In this document: one piece after another, positions 26,465-38,900 of the stretch
Numbering within the stretch: position 1 is the stretch's first letter
How the letters are laid out: the number at the start of each line of letters is the position of its first letter
NCBI GenBank assembly: GCA_008360955.1
Contig: LUCM01008463.1
Span: forward strand, 45,936 to 109,935
Source of the DNA: Fasciolopsis buskii
Lineage: Eukaryota > Platyhelminthes > Trematoda > Plagiorchiida > Fasciolidae
Direction: 5' to 3'
Length of the DNA: 64,000 nt
Program-made: the position numbers and the translations under genes
Notes under the pieces: model-generated
The model's input: the letters and a program-made list of their open reading frames with translations, nothing else
What the model was told of the DNA's origin: nothing
The model's database searches: none

Positions 26465-28192
26465 CTAGTGACTGGCCAGAGAGAACGATGGGTATTCAGA
26501 GGATAACTTACCCGAAAACAGAGTCCGCGGATTAGCGTTTGGTCGCAAACCAATATTGTTATGCGACAATGGTCTACTGTAGACCATATCTGATCCTCCG
26601 TCTAATTCTGTGGGACTGGCTGATTGTGAAGAAACAGATTTCCCGGAGTTCGTGGTTGCTGGTCCTGTTGTTGTTTGTGGTGGCTTCCCTGCAACCCCGC
26701 CACCGGAAATTAATCCAACTGGACTCAGCTCGCGCAGCCCAACTGTAGGCTCCGAGCGCTCTTCGGGGAACTGCCCAAAGGTGGCGTTCGCCACAGTAGT
26801 AACAGCCGTGCCGGTCCCAGTGCTGATGGGCTTTTTGGTTAGTGGAACTGGGTGATGGTAATTGCCAGCCAGTGATTGGGAGTCGAGAAGCATACCAAAG
26901 GAGTTATCATCCATCATATCTTTTTTCAAAGTATTCGTATCTGTGCGTGTACCGTCCGTGGGGAACATCCCCGCATGTGCACTTGGATGCAGCAGCATAC
27001 CCGGGGCACTATCACCTATGGTAGGTGTACCAACACCACCAACAGGTTGATGTTGAATTTGAGACATTCCGGAGACCATGGGCATACGCGGGACCATATT
27101 TGGGACTGCTAGGTATTTTGGACCAGCTCCAAGTTGATCTGTATCACGACAGGTTGGGTTGGGTGAGACTGTTCGGCCTGCGGTCTGAGAATTGTCCAGC
27201 ATAGTCGTTCGAAGCACAAAACTAGATGTGGGTCGTCTACTAAGGAGGGGAGAAACACGTTCCTGGCTGCTGTTGTTGGTAGCTGTGTTATTATTACCAC
27301 TATTACTGTTGTTGTTGTTGCTACTGCCGTTAGTATTACTGTTCAAGTAACGGGCAGTCGGTGACTCCGAGTATGATGAGTTTGGACTGTTCTGGCTTAA
27401 CAACATTTGCGGAGCCGAACCAAATGTGTCCGAGTGCAAACTAATAGTCGGCAGAGCACTACTCTGAGAAGGATCATTCATTAACAATGAGTTCACACTG
27501 TCCAGAAGTAAGGTGTTGTTACTTGCGCTATTTGCGTTTGAACTGTACGCAGATGAAGTGGCAGCCAGTGAATGCTGTTGAGAAGGCGAGGGCACCAAAG
27601 GTTGTGGCTGAGTCACCAGTGACTGCTCCGGAGAGGAGCTTGTGCCGGATAGTGACAAAAATTCCGAGACATTTGGTGGTCCTTGGCCAGAACTGGCAAC
27701 GACGTTAGTGGTGGAACTCATCAAATTAGAGGCCGGTCCGAATCCCCGTTTCAAGTTTTGGGCACCGAATACGCGATCTCCGACGGGACCGAGCATACCT
27801 ATAGATCCATTCATTCCACTTTGGGCCATGGAATGCGGATTGCACATCGGATTCGTGTTCGGATCCGGGGAGCAATAGGTCAAAGAATTCATTGTTTTCA
27901 CATCCTTCACCGGTGGGGATAAATGGATTAGGCCCTGCGCCGAACGACATCTTGTATCGCTGACACCAGCAGAGGTGCCGAGGAGACTCGCAGGCGGAGT
28001 GTTTGCGTGTGCGATTGGTTGTTGTTGCTTTGACGGAAGAAAGAATGAAGGCGAGTTCCGATCCAACGACTGAATAGGTGATGTACGACAGGAATTGTTT
28101 TGTCCCGGAACCTGTAGAGTGAGTTGCTTTAAGTGTTCATTATCGTCTGGATCATCATCACAACGATTCATGTTCAGACGATTAGAAATGGG
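26465..28192 (-). CDS. mef2: MEF2 exon 4: large C-terminal activation region
   Basis: This is a 575-codon open exon, by far the longest open frame in the window. I start it at 28192, after a long pyrimidine run ending CAAAG, which keeps phase 0 with exon 3. The protein is low-complexity, rich in Ser, Asn, Pro, Gly, Thr and Met, with a Gln run (KQQQPIAHA), an Asn run around protein residues 440-460 (SSNNNNSNSGNNN) and several Ser-Pro pairs. This composition suits the disordered transactivation tails of MEF2 proteins. I do not recognise a conserved motif in it, nor the basic KRPR-type C-terminus of other MEF2 proteins. The frame ends at TAG 26465-26467. A donor at 26506-26511 would remove the last 15-16 residues, so the true C-terminus is uncertain. 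Confidence 0.85.
   Translation of the reverse strand, partial: PISNRLNMNRCDDDPDDNEHLKQLTLQVPGQNNSCRTSPIQSLDRNSPSFFLPSKQQQPIAHANTPPASLLGTSAGVSDTRCRSAQGLIHLSPPVKDVKTMNSLTYCSPDPNTNPMCNPHSMAQSGMNGSIGMLGPVGDRVFGAQNLKRGFGPASNLMSSTTNVVASSGQGPPNVSEFLSLSGTSSSPEQSLVTQPQPLVPSPSQQHSLAATSSAYSSNANSASNNTLLLDSVNSLLMNDPSQSSALPTISLHSDTFGSAPQMLLSQNSPNSSYSESPTARYLNSNTNGSSNNNNSNSGNNNTATNNSSQERVSPLLSRRPTSSFVLRTTMLDNSQTAGRTVSPNPTCRDTDQLGAGPKYLAVPNMVPRMPMVSGMSQIQHQPVGGVGTPTIGDSAPGMLLHPSAHAGMFPTDGTRTDTNTLKKDMMDDNSFGMLLDSQSLAGNYHHPVPLTKKPISTGTGTAVTTVANATFGQFPEERSEPTVGLRELSPVGLISGGGVAGKPPQTTTGPATTNSGKSVSSQSASPTELDGGSDMVYSRPLSHNNIGLRPNANPRTLFSGKLSSEYPSFSLASH
26506..26512 (-). other. Candidate splice donor near the end of MEF2 exon 4
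   Basis: The minus strand reads TTTTCGG then GTAAGT, a near-consensus donor, 39 bases before the exon 4 stop codon. If used, exon 4 ends at 26512 in phase 1, and a further exon must lie below 26.5 kb. I could not find a convincing one with a matching phase. Confidence 0.4.
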
Positions 28193-29783
28193 CTTTGAAA
28201 AAACAACGAGAGAGGGAATCGAGTAGGAAAACCGAGTTACAAGTCGGAAAGTAAACCCAAATGCTTCACAGCACCTGAAAATAAGCGACCATATCTTTGA
28301 CTGTATAATGTGCTAAAGCATGCTGATGCTAAGAAAGGAAGAAAAAGGCATGAACCAAAATACATACCGGGTGACAAGCTCATCCATCTCATGAATTTAC
28401 AAACAGACCATCTGGAAGCTTCTGGCTGATTTTTCTTTTTCGATACCGGTACAGAGCTGCGTTTAAACTGTCTCCAGGAGCAAATTATTCTCATGCTACA
28501 AGCAAAAATGATCCTGTTCTCTCCGGTACTAAAATACACCGCCAATGATCAAACGATAAGAACAACGAATTTCCGTGCAGGGATCATTACCATTCTGGAA
28601 TTTATTCAATGCCGCACAGGTCTTCTCGTTTAGAGGAAGCCACTTTCAGGATGGTAGATGCACGTTGCTAGCAACCGTTGAATGACATGAAGTGTTTACC
28701 GCGTTCCTGTAAATCTTTACTTAGCGGAAACGCAGACAGTCGGTGCGTAAATCTGCTGTCATCTGGTAAGCCAACGCGTATCGTGTATCGAGACCATATG
28801 CAGATCTCCACTTTCGGCCTCATTGTGAACGTTTTGTTCTTCCAAGCAGTATGGCAGATTATTCACGTCAGTGGTTAGGTATATTTATGCCATTCACAGA
28901 TAAGCGGTGACAGACAGGGTGGATTTGTCTCGCTATCATTGAAGGGGAAGTGAAATGGAGCTGGAACCCCGTCAGGACCGGTCGAAACCAGCGAAAACAC
29001 TGCTGAGAGTCTGTCAATGTCTTAATCAGATCTTTACAGAATCGAGCCTATCTCGAGGGGATCGCGCTTTGCAACTATGTTTGTGTGACCAGTTTAAAGA
29101 AGTCTAATCTGCAGATAAGCGAAAAGTAAATGGATAATGTTCCGCTCGGTTGTCATTAACTAATCCAGACTACTAGATCCATTCAACTGCATCAGTCAAC
29201 AAGTCGGTTTTGCACGGATTGTGTGTCGACGATGATATAACTGCGAATAATCTCTGGTTAAAGACAACGTAATGTGTGCAAACTAGAGGGCAAAAAGAGG
29301 ATAGAAATCATTGGGGTGCTTGTGTGAAAAACGATAAACGACTAGAGAGGTCAAAATGTTTTGGACTGCCTGTTCATTTTCGTCGAAACAAGGTAATGTC
29401 ACAAGCGTAATCTAAGCCAAAAACTCTCCAACTATAGAGAAGTACAACCTCACCGTCCCATAGATTAAAGAAAGCGAAGCGCAGAACATTCTCACCCACT
29501 ACAAAAAAGCTGTTGTCAAAACTAAAACGACTTGGGCCGCCAACGCTAAATGCTCTGCTCAGCCGATGCACTCTATTCGAGTGCCTGTAAATTCTGCGTG
29601 ATGAGTAACACATTCACAGAAGATTCCATGCGGCTCTGATCATCTTGCGGAAGCAACAGGAGCGTGCTGCCCACAGCTTCGAGCAGGGCGAGAATCGATA
29701 AAAATCCGACTAACTGGTACTTCCACGATGACTTATTGCCCCAAAGCAGCTGGAAATCAACTGTTCATGACTGCGACTGGTCC

Positions 29784-31249
29784 GTGGTCACGCCAACAAG
29801 AAAACCACCCACTATCAACAGCTGATTCTAGATGATAACCGCCGACTTAAATTCCAGTCGGGGCTCCCAACCCAACTATCGGAAAAGTGAAACTCCCAGG
29901 ATCCAAGCGCTCAGCGGCAACCGATACGCAGAACTCCAAACAATGTACACCTCTGAAACGATGGACATCCTCGAATTCAGTTTCTCTACTTGATCCTCAC
30001 AGACACGCACAAACCATAGGGATGTAAACTGACTAGAACCCTGACAAATGACCACAGGCAGTGGTGGTCAGAGAAGTGAGATGAATAACAAAAGGCCATG
30101 GCCACGGGAAACATACAATATTAGCGGAGTCATAAGGAGTTCTAATTTACGGAAGCCATATGTAATCGGGAAAATTGCAGAATCCGACGGCTCAGTGAGT
30201 CACTCAAAGGGATACTGCGTGGTGTGTTGGACAGCACTTTCAGCAGTGGTTCGGTGGGCCCATTGACATGATGGACCTACCACTAAGGCATCCAAATGAA
30301 ACAAGGCAAGTAGATAACAGTCTTTTACCAGAAACGGAAGTAATCAGGGAGGTAGGTTTCTTTCAAAGACACAAGGAAGCTGCATTTCTCCTCTTCAAGA
30401 ATGGTAACGAAATGTTAGTGATTATAGGTCCTCACTTGGAAAACTCCGAGAATTAGTTTGATAAGCATCGTGTCCAAACTGCTGGCGGGCATTATCATCG
30501 ACGACTATCTAGTATAAGTTAAGATTACACGTGTGTGAATCAAACCAGTTCCTGACCCGGTCGCGGTTTCAGTGGCCAAATGTTTAAGCTATGATATATC
30601 TCAGAACATAGGCGTTCGTTGGTTAAGACCAACATGTCTTCCTTGGTATGAATGAGGCGCTCTACTCAATCGATCGCACAATTCGCTGGCATTGCTTCTT
30701 ATCGAACAGCGAGCTTATACAATCTCTACATACGAACAGCCAAAGTCAGGTTCGCGTTTACGGCGCTCTTTCATTCGAGATCACCACAAAAAGTGGTGTT
30801 CCTCAGGGTTGTTCCCTGAGGAACACTGTTTCGTTCAAAATTCGCAACAGAAATGGTTATGAGAATAGTTCTATCCTCATGCAAAAATAGCAGCACTGAT
30901 ATTTGCTCACATAGAAAACTATGACTCAGAATATGCAAGTGATGTTGCGCTACTGGCTGATGACCCAGGAAACTGGGATTTTCTCCTCGATCGTCTTAAC
31001 GATAGCGCATCTATGATTGGGATGATTATTGTAAATCTGAAATTTAAAATGCAATTGAAGCGATTGGATCGAAGCCGAATCTAGTTCTTGTAGAAGAAAA
31101 CGTAAGTGAAGATGTGTTTAATTGCTTGGGTAGCTGAATCTCACATGATGGTCGTACATCGGATGAAGTGTCTTCGTGTATACGGAAGGCTCGATTGGCA
31201 TTCACCAATATGAGACATCCGTGGCGTGGACATGACATTCACTTACCGA
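29784..31249 (+). mobile_element. LINE relic, family B, copy 1 of an identical 1.46-kb block (intron 3)
   Basis: Read on the plus strand this is a decayed LINE running from the end of the endonuclease (LILDDNRRLKFQSGL) through the linker (KIAESDGSVSHSKGYCVVCW) into the reverse transcriptase. There a PGRG box, SIDRTIRWHCF, VYGALSFEITTKSGVPQGCS, YASDVALLADDPG (YADD box changed) and VSEDVFNCLGS can be followed across several stops and frameshifts. It lies antisense to mef2, about 110 bases from exon 3. Wherever both are readable it is identical to 40165-41626. Decay this deep with no differences between copies is not what two old insertions would show (see findings). Confidence 0.85.
30796..30826. 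repeat. Perfect 13-bp inverted repeat with 5-base loop
   Basis: GTGTTCCTCAGGG, loop TTGTT, then CCCTGAGGAACAC. It sits at the SGVPQGC motif of the LINE RT, so the second arm looks like a fold-back copy of the first. It could form a strong hairpin. Confidence 0.95.
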
Positions 31250-31359
31250 TAGGGACTGTGGCCAGGCCAGCAAGTAAGAGAGACAACTGGAGAACTCGAA
31301 CCCTGCATGCAGACATGAACGACGGCCCGTAAAATGTAGTGAAAGATCTTACGACTTAC

Positions 31360-31560
31360 TGGCAAATCCAGCTCAGAACCGGAAAAATCCATTGTCATCG
31401 AACTGTGCATTCCACCAGACTGGTTTCGCGTATCGTTCACCAATGAATTAGGTAAACCGGGAATGGGGTCATTTGAGCAGGTGAACAGTCGATCACTGCT
31501 GTCACTCAATGCACCGGCGTCGGACATGGAGGACATTTTGTGTTCTCTGCGATTCAAAAG
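31360..31560 (-). CDS. mef2: MEF2 exon 3: segment after the MEF2 domain
   Basis: This 201-base exon encodes 67 residues, protein positions 87-153. It begins LLNRREHK right after a TTAG acceptor (31561-31564), matching the (A/T)LNKKEH that follows DIVE in other MEF2 proteins. An in-frame TAG just upstream, inside the acceptor, fixes the start. The rest is acidic and Ser-rich (MSDAGALSDSSDRL), then less conserved. I end it at CCA before GTAAGT at 31354-31359. A second possible donor, GTAAGA, lies 6 bases further on and would add two codons (Val-Ser). In vertebrates this position is served by mutually exclusive alternative exons; I saw no second version here. A LINE relic begins about 110 bases beyond its 3' end. 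Confidence 0.85.
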
Positions 31561-34500
31561 CTAACAGTTCAAGGTAGGCCGGGGCAAACAAATGCAAACA
31601 GAAGAAAAAAACAGTCGCTGGGCGAAGGGTACGTACGCAATAACATGAAAAACCGACGCGAAGCCAACAGGTGTCAGTCAATTCGGTTAGCCAAAGAACT
31701 CGTAAACATGCTGCACATTCGAGTTTTTTTTATTGAAGACGCGTTGCATTATGTACAATGGAAATCACTTTGCATCCCGAAATGCATATCATGAGACGAA
31801 ATCTAACCGGCGACAGTCTGACCTTATGGGAAGATGCTCTACCATTAATTTACCGTGGACATTACGTTTCGTGCGCAACATATAGTGGGGATAACATGCC
31901 TCACAGCATAATGCAAGAAATCCACAACCAAATCTTATAATTAGGGTGGCACAGAATTATAAAAACAGTCTCAAGTATTTAGCTGTCGTAAACAGATGGA
32001 GACAAGCGATTGCCCTATTTGGGTAAGGAATTTAGGTGGCGAATCGGCATAGCAGATCAGATGAGAATGCCTGGACAAATTTGTTCTTACTGTCAGCAGA
32101 ATGTGGCTAACACGTCAACAATCACTTCAATCTCAATTCAACCGCATTACCGTCACATGGATTCCAAAGGACTACAAGGATATTTGTCGACCTAGAACTG
32201 GTCAAACTAAGCTACTGAAAGTACTCGATCTGATTGAGAAATATAATAACTAATCTGTTAATGTGTTGGCTATTGGCCATTTTAAACTGGATTTATTCAG
32301 ACAACCTCATTCCGCGGCCAATCATGTTTTACACTGGTGAAATTGCCTGGGCATGTTTGACTCGCTCAACTTTTCTAGGCGGTGGATCACCTCAGTGTCT
32401 GCATTTACGTGTGTCGACTAGTTTAACCAGCGACATGATCGTGAGTAGGAAGCTGATCGAGCTGGGGTAAAATGGTTGAATTTAAGTCGTCCTATCAAAA
32501 TGCCATTCTTTCTCTTAAAATTTATCGCGAGAAATGGTATTGTAAGAAAGTAAGATGATGGAGGCGGAAGTTACAAAACTAGAAAAAGGAACAGTTGCCA
32601 TTCCACCCATGGGACAGTCGCCAGTGCGAATATCGCCATCGGTACCATAATCACTATTTGATTAAGTCTTTGACCCGGTGTGGAGGGATCACCTAGGATC
32701 ATTTTTGTAAAGTTAGAAATCTTATTTTTTGGACTACATTTTGAAACGTATTGCATGTTGTCTTGTGCAACCAGACGTTTCCTGCAAAACTGAGTCCTGT
32801 CCTACTGATTTCATGAATCGCCTCTTCTTCTTGTGAAAGAGTTGAAAATTTCTGCCAGAGCAGATTTCGTGGCATTCCGCCACAAAATGTGTGCTCCTTG
32901 TGAGACTATGTATAAGGAAATCCTCTACAGTGCTTATTCCATCAGCGCTTGTTTACTTGCAAGACAAGCCAGAGGCTTGACTGTTCCCAACATTGCTAGA
33001 TCTTCCAACAATCCCGAGTTACATGATGTACGACAAACTTTTTCTTGATAATCTCCGACTAGGCAACCACTAAATATTCATATTGCTGCGTGCATGACCA
33101 AATTACTGGATTCGATTTCACTTCTGATCACTTTAAAAGAGTGGGATTTAGAGAACGCGCCAACAAAAGTTTCCAACCCAGTAAGCAGAAATCAACATAT
33201 TTTTATGCACGATTGCTAACGCTGGTCGGGTTCTAATTCAACGATCAATGTTGAAAACCATACACACTTAAAGCTTCATCTGGGTCTCAGTGAATATCCA
33301 TTTCTGCCGACTGGTCATTCCAGGCTCGCTATCATTAAATTCAGAAGGAACTAAAGAAGTCTGGGTCTCAAACGAAAAACAGGGACAATCAGCGAGATGG
33401 TCAAGTGTAATAATAAACAGCATGCCTGCATTGTAGCTCTTCTACTAGCCCATGTCCTTCTTCGCTCTATGTTCAGTTCATCAATTGCTTGACTGTTACG
33501 GTTTGATTCGCTGACGCCGTGAGATAAGAATCGAAAAATTAAAGAACCGAAATGTGACATCAGAGATTGGATTTGTCGTGACTATTTGCCGCGGTGTTAC
33601 TAATATTGTTTAATAATCCCATGAGACTCTTTCAAAGTGGCCGAAGCACTCACCTTACACTGGCTATCATTCTATTGCTTAATTTCTGAATAATAAGGCT
33701 GTTACCTTGAATCCACATAGTTGGTTCCATGGAACCGCAACGGTCCAACGAAAACAGAATTCAGTCTAGGCTAAACGGCGAAAAAAAGAATAACCACGAT
33801 ACGACAAATGGAATGGAGGGATCTCATCTCAGATCAAAAGAGCAACGAAAAGCCATTCAATACTGCATTAGCATGGTAGTCCTGATGACAGAGAAATGCA
33901 AATGTGTAACAACAAACACTTTGGTAGTGCGGATTTGAGTAAGAAGACGCCCTTTGGAAGTAATTCTGTGCCCAAGTTATTGCCAAATGAGTTCGGATGA
34001 CAACTACCCGCGGACGCACAGCACAACACAATGTGACACGATATAACAGCACAATCATGTATCCGTGCTGGAGCCACATACCTCGGTGCAATGACAAGCG
34101 AAAAAAATGGAAGAAAAGTGAGCGTTAAATAGCCGACAGAGAAGGAAAGACAAAGCAAATCATACATGGAACCAAGATTACCAATTTCGTTTTTATATCG
34201 GGACGTAATTTTTTCAGTACTCAGAGGCCACACCGCGTGTGCAGAGATGCACCACGCGGAACAAAAATTGCGCCACTAGCTTCAACTAAAGAATAAACGT
34301 CTTAATGTCTTCGTGCTCTGAGCATTGACAATAAATCTCCAGAGACTGAGAGTAAACTGCATTTATTTTTTCCGTTTCAAGCACAGAAAGATGAGACTGA
34401 ATACGAAGAGACGTGATATCCCGCGTCAGGTATCTGCAACCTATGACTATGGTCGTCTAGGATTACTTGGAAATTCGTTAAACCTTCACCCTCACTTTCT

Positions 34501-34689
34501 AAATTAGTGAATTTGCTGTCTCAGCAAGTGCCAACGTCACCATTAACGCAGAAGTTAGGAAGCAGTTTTTCCATTACAATAAAACGGGTAGACCTCGCAA
34601 ACAAATGGTGCACTGTAAAAAGGGATGCGTGTGGAGAACATTCAAGAATCAGCTTGCTGACTTAGCTTTTAAAAACAAAATTTCGCAAG

Positions 34690-35930
34690 AAAAGGAAGGT
34701 TATTCCAGAACTTCGCAGTCCGGGGAATGAAAGAAAATTGAAATAAGAAAGGGATGAATACTAGGAGAACGAAAGTCATGGGAAGGGGAACTGCCGAAGT
34801 AAGTTTGGAAGAACAGAAACCAAAACAATGGCGAGGATGAGCAAGTGACTGCAGATTTGAGGTTAGGGCATGATCATCAATAAACCGAACAGCTTTTCAT
34901 TGAACCTGGTCAAGAAAAAAAAGAGCGGTAAACAAAGCGCCGCCCCATACATGACTGCAGTTTGCAAGTGTCCGGTGGATTCGAGCTTTGTATAAAACGT
35001 GGACGGGTATAAAAAAGCATATGGCGAGGAATGGAAAACCAACTTCCCGCGCAGCACGAAAGGCAACGAGTAACACAAAGAGAGACCAACAAAGAGAACA
35101 ATTCACGGGCAAGCCTAGTAATGTAAGTGATTAAGTGGAATGAAGGGGAGCGAAGTTAAAATTTAGCTGGGAACAGCAAGGAATACGTTTCAGTGAACCA
35201 GAAGGAAGGGACGTTTTGAAAGAATTGAAACAGACTTCGTTGGTACAATTCCGAGCAGGGACTCGTCCGAGACCGAAAGCAAGAACAATACGATCAGAAT
35301 CGAGGTTAGTAGTGACTTCATGAGCACCTGAGTGTGAAAGAGAGCACATGAGAATGATATCATGGACAAAATGGTGAAGAGGGTTGGAAGTTGATGCAAG
35401 GAGGTCCTTATTAAGTAGGAGAGAACGGGTGAGACCAAATGTGGAACATCAAGAAAAAGCAACGTTCAGAGAGGACGGCTGAAACAAAGCCCCATCAACT
35501 CGGAGGGACATGGTCTGCTGGTTAGGGAAACGTGACATCCACGAAATAACCGGATGGAAACCGAAAGCAGACGACTTCAACAACAGACCTTCATGTCAAG
35601 CTCGATCGAAGGTCTTGGATATGTCCAGGGAGACCAGGTGAGTTTCTCCGTGTTTGTCAAGTGCAGCCGACCAGCAGTGATATGACAATCAGTAGGGCGA
35701 AAACCTTTTTTGGTAATCACTCAGTGCGTCTTCGCGTTCGAGAAACGGACGGCATTGGTCGGAGATAACGGTTTTAGAAACTTTTGAAACAACAGAAGTA
35801 AGAGTGATAGAGCGATAGTTGTTGGGATCAGAAGGCTATTGGGATAGGAAAAATGACTGTTCTTTTATGAAGAGGAGAAAGCACTTCAGTTAAAGTAGAA
35901 GAGATGATGTAGTGTAGGGGATAATTCTCT
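34690..35930 (-). mobile_element. Jockey-like LINE reverse transcriptase relic (intron 2)
   Basis: On the minus strand, broken frames follow a Jockey-superfamily RT in order: SDPNNYRSITLTSVVSK (about 35790-35830), LVSLDISKTFDRA (about 35600-35640, motif A with its Asp kept), NKDLLASTSNPLHHFVHDII (about 35370-35420, catalytic YADD/FADD box lost), SHVWGGALFTALFFLDQV (about 34900-34960) and SFIPRTAKFWNNLP near 34700. This is a different lineage from the family A/B LINEs, which have the FNVRT-type endonuclease. Stops and frameshifts throughout; no endonuclease seen upstream. It lies in the sense orientation of mef2. Confidence 0.75.
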
Positions 35931-38900
35931 TTTGGGACGATAGACAGAGTACCGTCGTTGTTTCACGGTGCATGAGAGCATGAGTCAATTTCGAATGCTT
36001 CATTGCCCCTGCCATAAGAGACAACCATGAGTAAGGCCGAGAATTTTCCCTCTCATAAGGAGTAATACGCTTGTGGGTGCAGAAAACCCACTTTTCCGTG
36101 AGCATTTGCACCCAAATTTGCGTCCTGAGGGGACGAAGAGTGCAGACAACAGTCAACCCGGAGCATACCAACGTACCGAAAAGTAGTATCCACGTGAGTA
36201 TGCGAGTGTGCGTAGGTGTGTGGGCAATTCCATGACACTTTCCTAGCTTTCCATGATCTCCAGAATAACCAATAGCAATTTGAGACACGCTCTAAATGGA
36301 CGGATTTTGGACAGTTTTGTAACCAATAGGCAGAAGATCTGTAAGTTTTGATAATGTCACTTTAATAGTAAGAATATCAGTCAGCTGAAATAAAAAAAAT
36401 TAAGGCTATTTCACTCACACTACAAGGGATGAGCACCAAGAATGGTGCGGAAACTACATGCTCGGGAATTCAGGTACAAAAGGACACCATGGGGGACTCG
36501 TGAGACGCACACAGATAGTTCCAGTAAAACACGCACACGGCAGAGCACACGCGCACGCACGCGTATACATTTAGTATCACCCCCTCGCCTTTATCCCCTT
36601 CGATTTGGACGGCAAAATGCCAAGGCTGTGCACAATGGGTGCACGTCTTGGAAGAAAAAATATATAGAGGTCTCGGTTCAGAAAACCAGTCAATCACGTG
36701 ATAGTCAACCATTAAGATCGCACCAACTGATCGGCTGTCAAACCCCATAGCGGCAAGCTTGTACGAGCATGCAGAATCAGACTAAAGAGGGAGCGAACAA
36801 GCGATCAATCAAATTGTAATTGGTACATTTAGCACTTCAGAAATCGACCAATACAGATTTGACCTTGGCCACCTGGCTGGATCGCCCAAGTTTAGCGTGT
36901 AGAAACCGGCAGCACTGAATGATGAACGAACAGCTGAACAACAATCGGAGAGGAACAACGAGTGCTTGTGGCACAAACATAAGTAAAACTAGTAACAATG
37001 GAAAACGTGTTTAAGGACGGAAGAAAACTTTCGTTAGATTGCAAGATCGGTTTCGTAGTGAATTTCGCTCGCCGCCTATGCATACTTGATATCTCGTTAT
37101 CTACTCGTTCTTAAACTTGTACTGATTTTGACAGCAGAATTCCGTTTGAATCACTGTGTGCGTGGACCGTGAGTTCAGATAAGAATTGCAACAGTGAACA
37201 GACGAGCATGTTTACTGGTTATGCAAGGTCAACCTACGGAACGAGGTTACAGTGTAGCTAGCTTAATCTTTCGGTATCGGTAGTACGAACACAGATCCTC
37301 GCTGAGATTCTCGAATAAACTGACTATCCGCGGACACTTAATTAATCAAATCGGGAATTACGCACCCTTGAAGCAAAATTACTCTGACGTGAGGACAGCC
37401 TACAATAACCCGAAAACTGATTCTAATTTCGTTTATTTTTTATCGTTCTTCTAATTCAACAGCATCTGCTTGAGTCAAGAGGGCAAGAACCGACAACCGT
37501 GTTAGACAAGTGTAGAGAATGAACCTAGGGGAAGCGGAACGGCGATCGCTTATCAAATGCATGCACACGTTCTTGATCGTAACGGCAAGGATCGAGCATC
37601 ACGCGGTTCAAAATCTGTGTTGACGTTACCTTATGCGCTTCCATGGTGAAATTTCGTGTTCGCCAACGTGACACATGGGTCACAATTATCTTGCCAATGA
37701 GAATAAAAAGAAGCATCAAAAGTACCATCTGCGCGAGATGGTTCAGTGTGTAATATACGTTAGTATATTTGCGACTCATTCGGTACCGCATAACTGGGAT
37801 TCGAAGAAACAAATAAACATAATCAACGCAGAAGAATCTTGGAATCCGGATGAATGGAGTTCCTTCTGTTAAGAGACAAACCATTTTAACACAAGAGAAC
37901 ACAACCGCCAAGGAATTGCTACCATGCCCGAAAGATTATGAATGGCTTTATGCGACTAATGTTACTATCAGTTGCCAGAATCAGGTACTGGAGTAAGAAA
38001 TTGCGAGCTGAGCCGAAAAGTTGTTCCTGAAGTAACGAGGCAAGCCGAACTTCTAGAATGACATGTAACCGTCCCTTGATTCGAAGAACAAATTGCCCCA
38101 TTGGGAATAATAAGAGTCACTGATCAGGTGGTGGCGGTGGCAATTATCCTGATTATGAAGGTTGCGTTTTGTCACCGCAAGCAAACTAGGACAATGAATA
38201 GCGGCTTACTGCAGTAATTACGAACTGAGAAAATGCTCGATTAGAAATATTCGTGCAGTTATATGACAATATGAATTTCACATACGCATATGTGAAACTA
38301 ATGGGGGCACCGAAATTATGCGTTTTCGAGAATTCCAATAATTGATGTAAGCAGGGTTTTAACGGCTCGGTTAGTTCTAGTTAAAGTTTTTTTGGTCTCG
38401 AACCAGTTTATTTTAGTAAGGTAACGCATAGAGTACATAAGCAGGATGACTGGTATTCATGATCAAAATCTGCACAAAAACGATAGATGTAACGGTTTTC
38501 GAACAGCATCTTCTGGTTGGCTAAAACACATGTTCAGATGGGGCAGGCGTTTACCGTTGGCTGGATAGTTCGTTTCTATTCTGATAGTACTGCTGCTGAC
38601 CACCGACTGGCTATTTTAGCTAGACGACGGATCAAAAACAACTGCGCAATTTCGTTCCAATTAGTCGCTCAACTGTGAGTGGTAATAGTATGTACGGTCC
38701 GTTTTTACTGGCATCAACTTCGCCCCCATCGATGAATGGCTTTAATTTATTTTTTTACTTTAAACGGGTACTGATTGTGACTGCATTTTAACAGCGACTC
38801 AACACAACCTCAACAGTGTGTACTGAATGGCTTCAGTTTACGATGTGGATTTTTGAAGGTAAAACCACCCAAGAGAAACACGCGGAATGGCCTTCCTATC

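Larger units (their letters stand above)
28193..31359 (-). other. mef2 intron 3 and its contents
   Basis: This intron is about 3.2 kb. It contains the plus-strand LINE relic at 29784-31249, with a possible LINE-like fragment just before it (29640-29783). I recognise nothing in 28193-29640. Before the exon 4 acceptor the sense strand has a long C/T tract (about 28193-28230), a good polypyrimidine tract. Confidence 0.75.

Noticed and set aside
26539..27922. Plus-strand frames opposite the large mef2 exon
   Set aside because: Shadows of the 575-codon minus-strand exon.
37525..37911. 128-codon minus-strand frame with a hydrophobic stretch
   Set aside because: No recognisable family, no upstream start context or splice sites; one hydrophobic run is not evidence enough inside a large intron.
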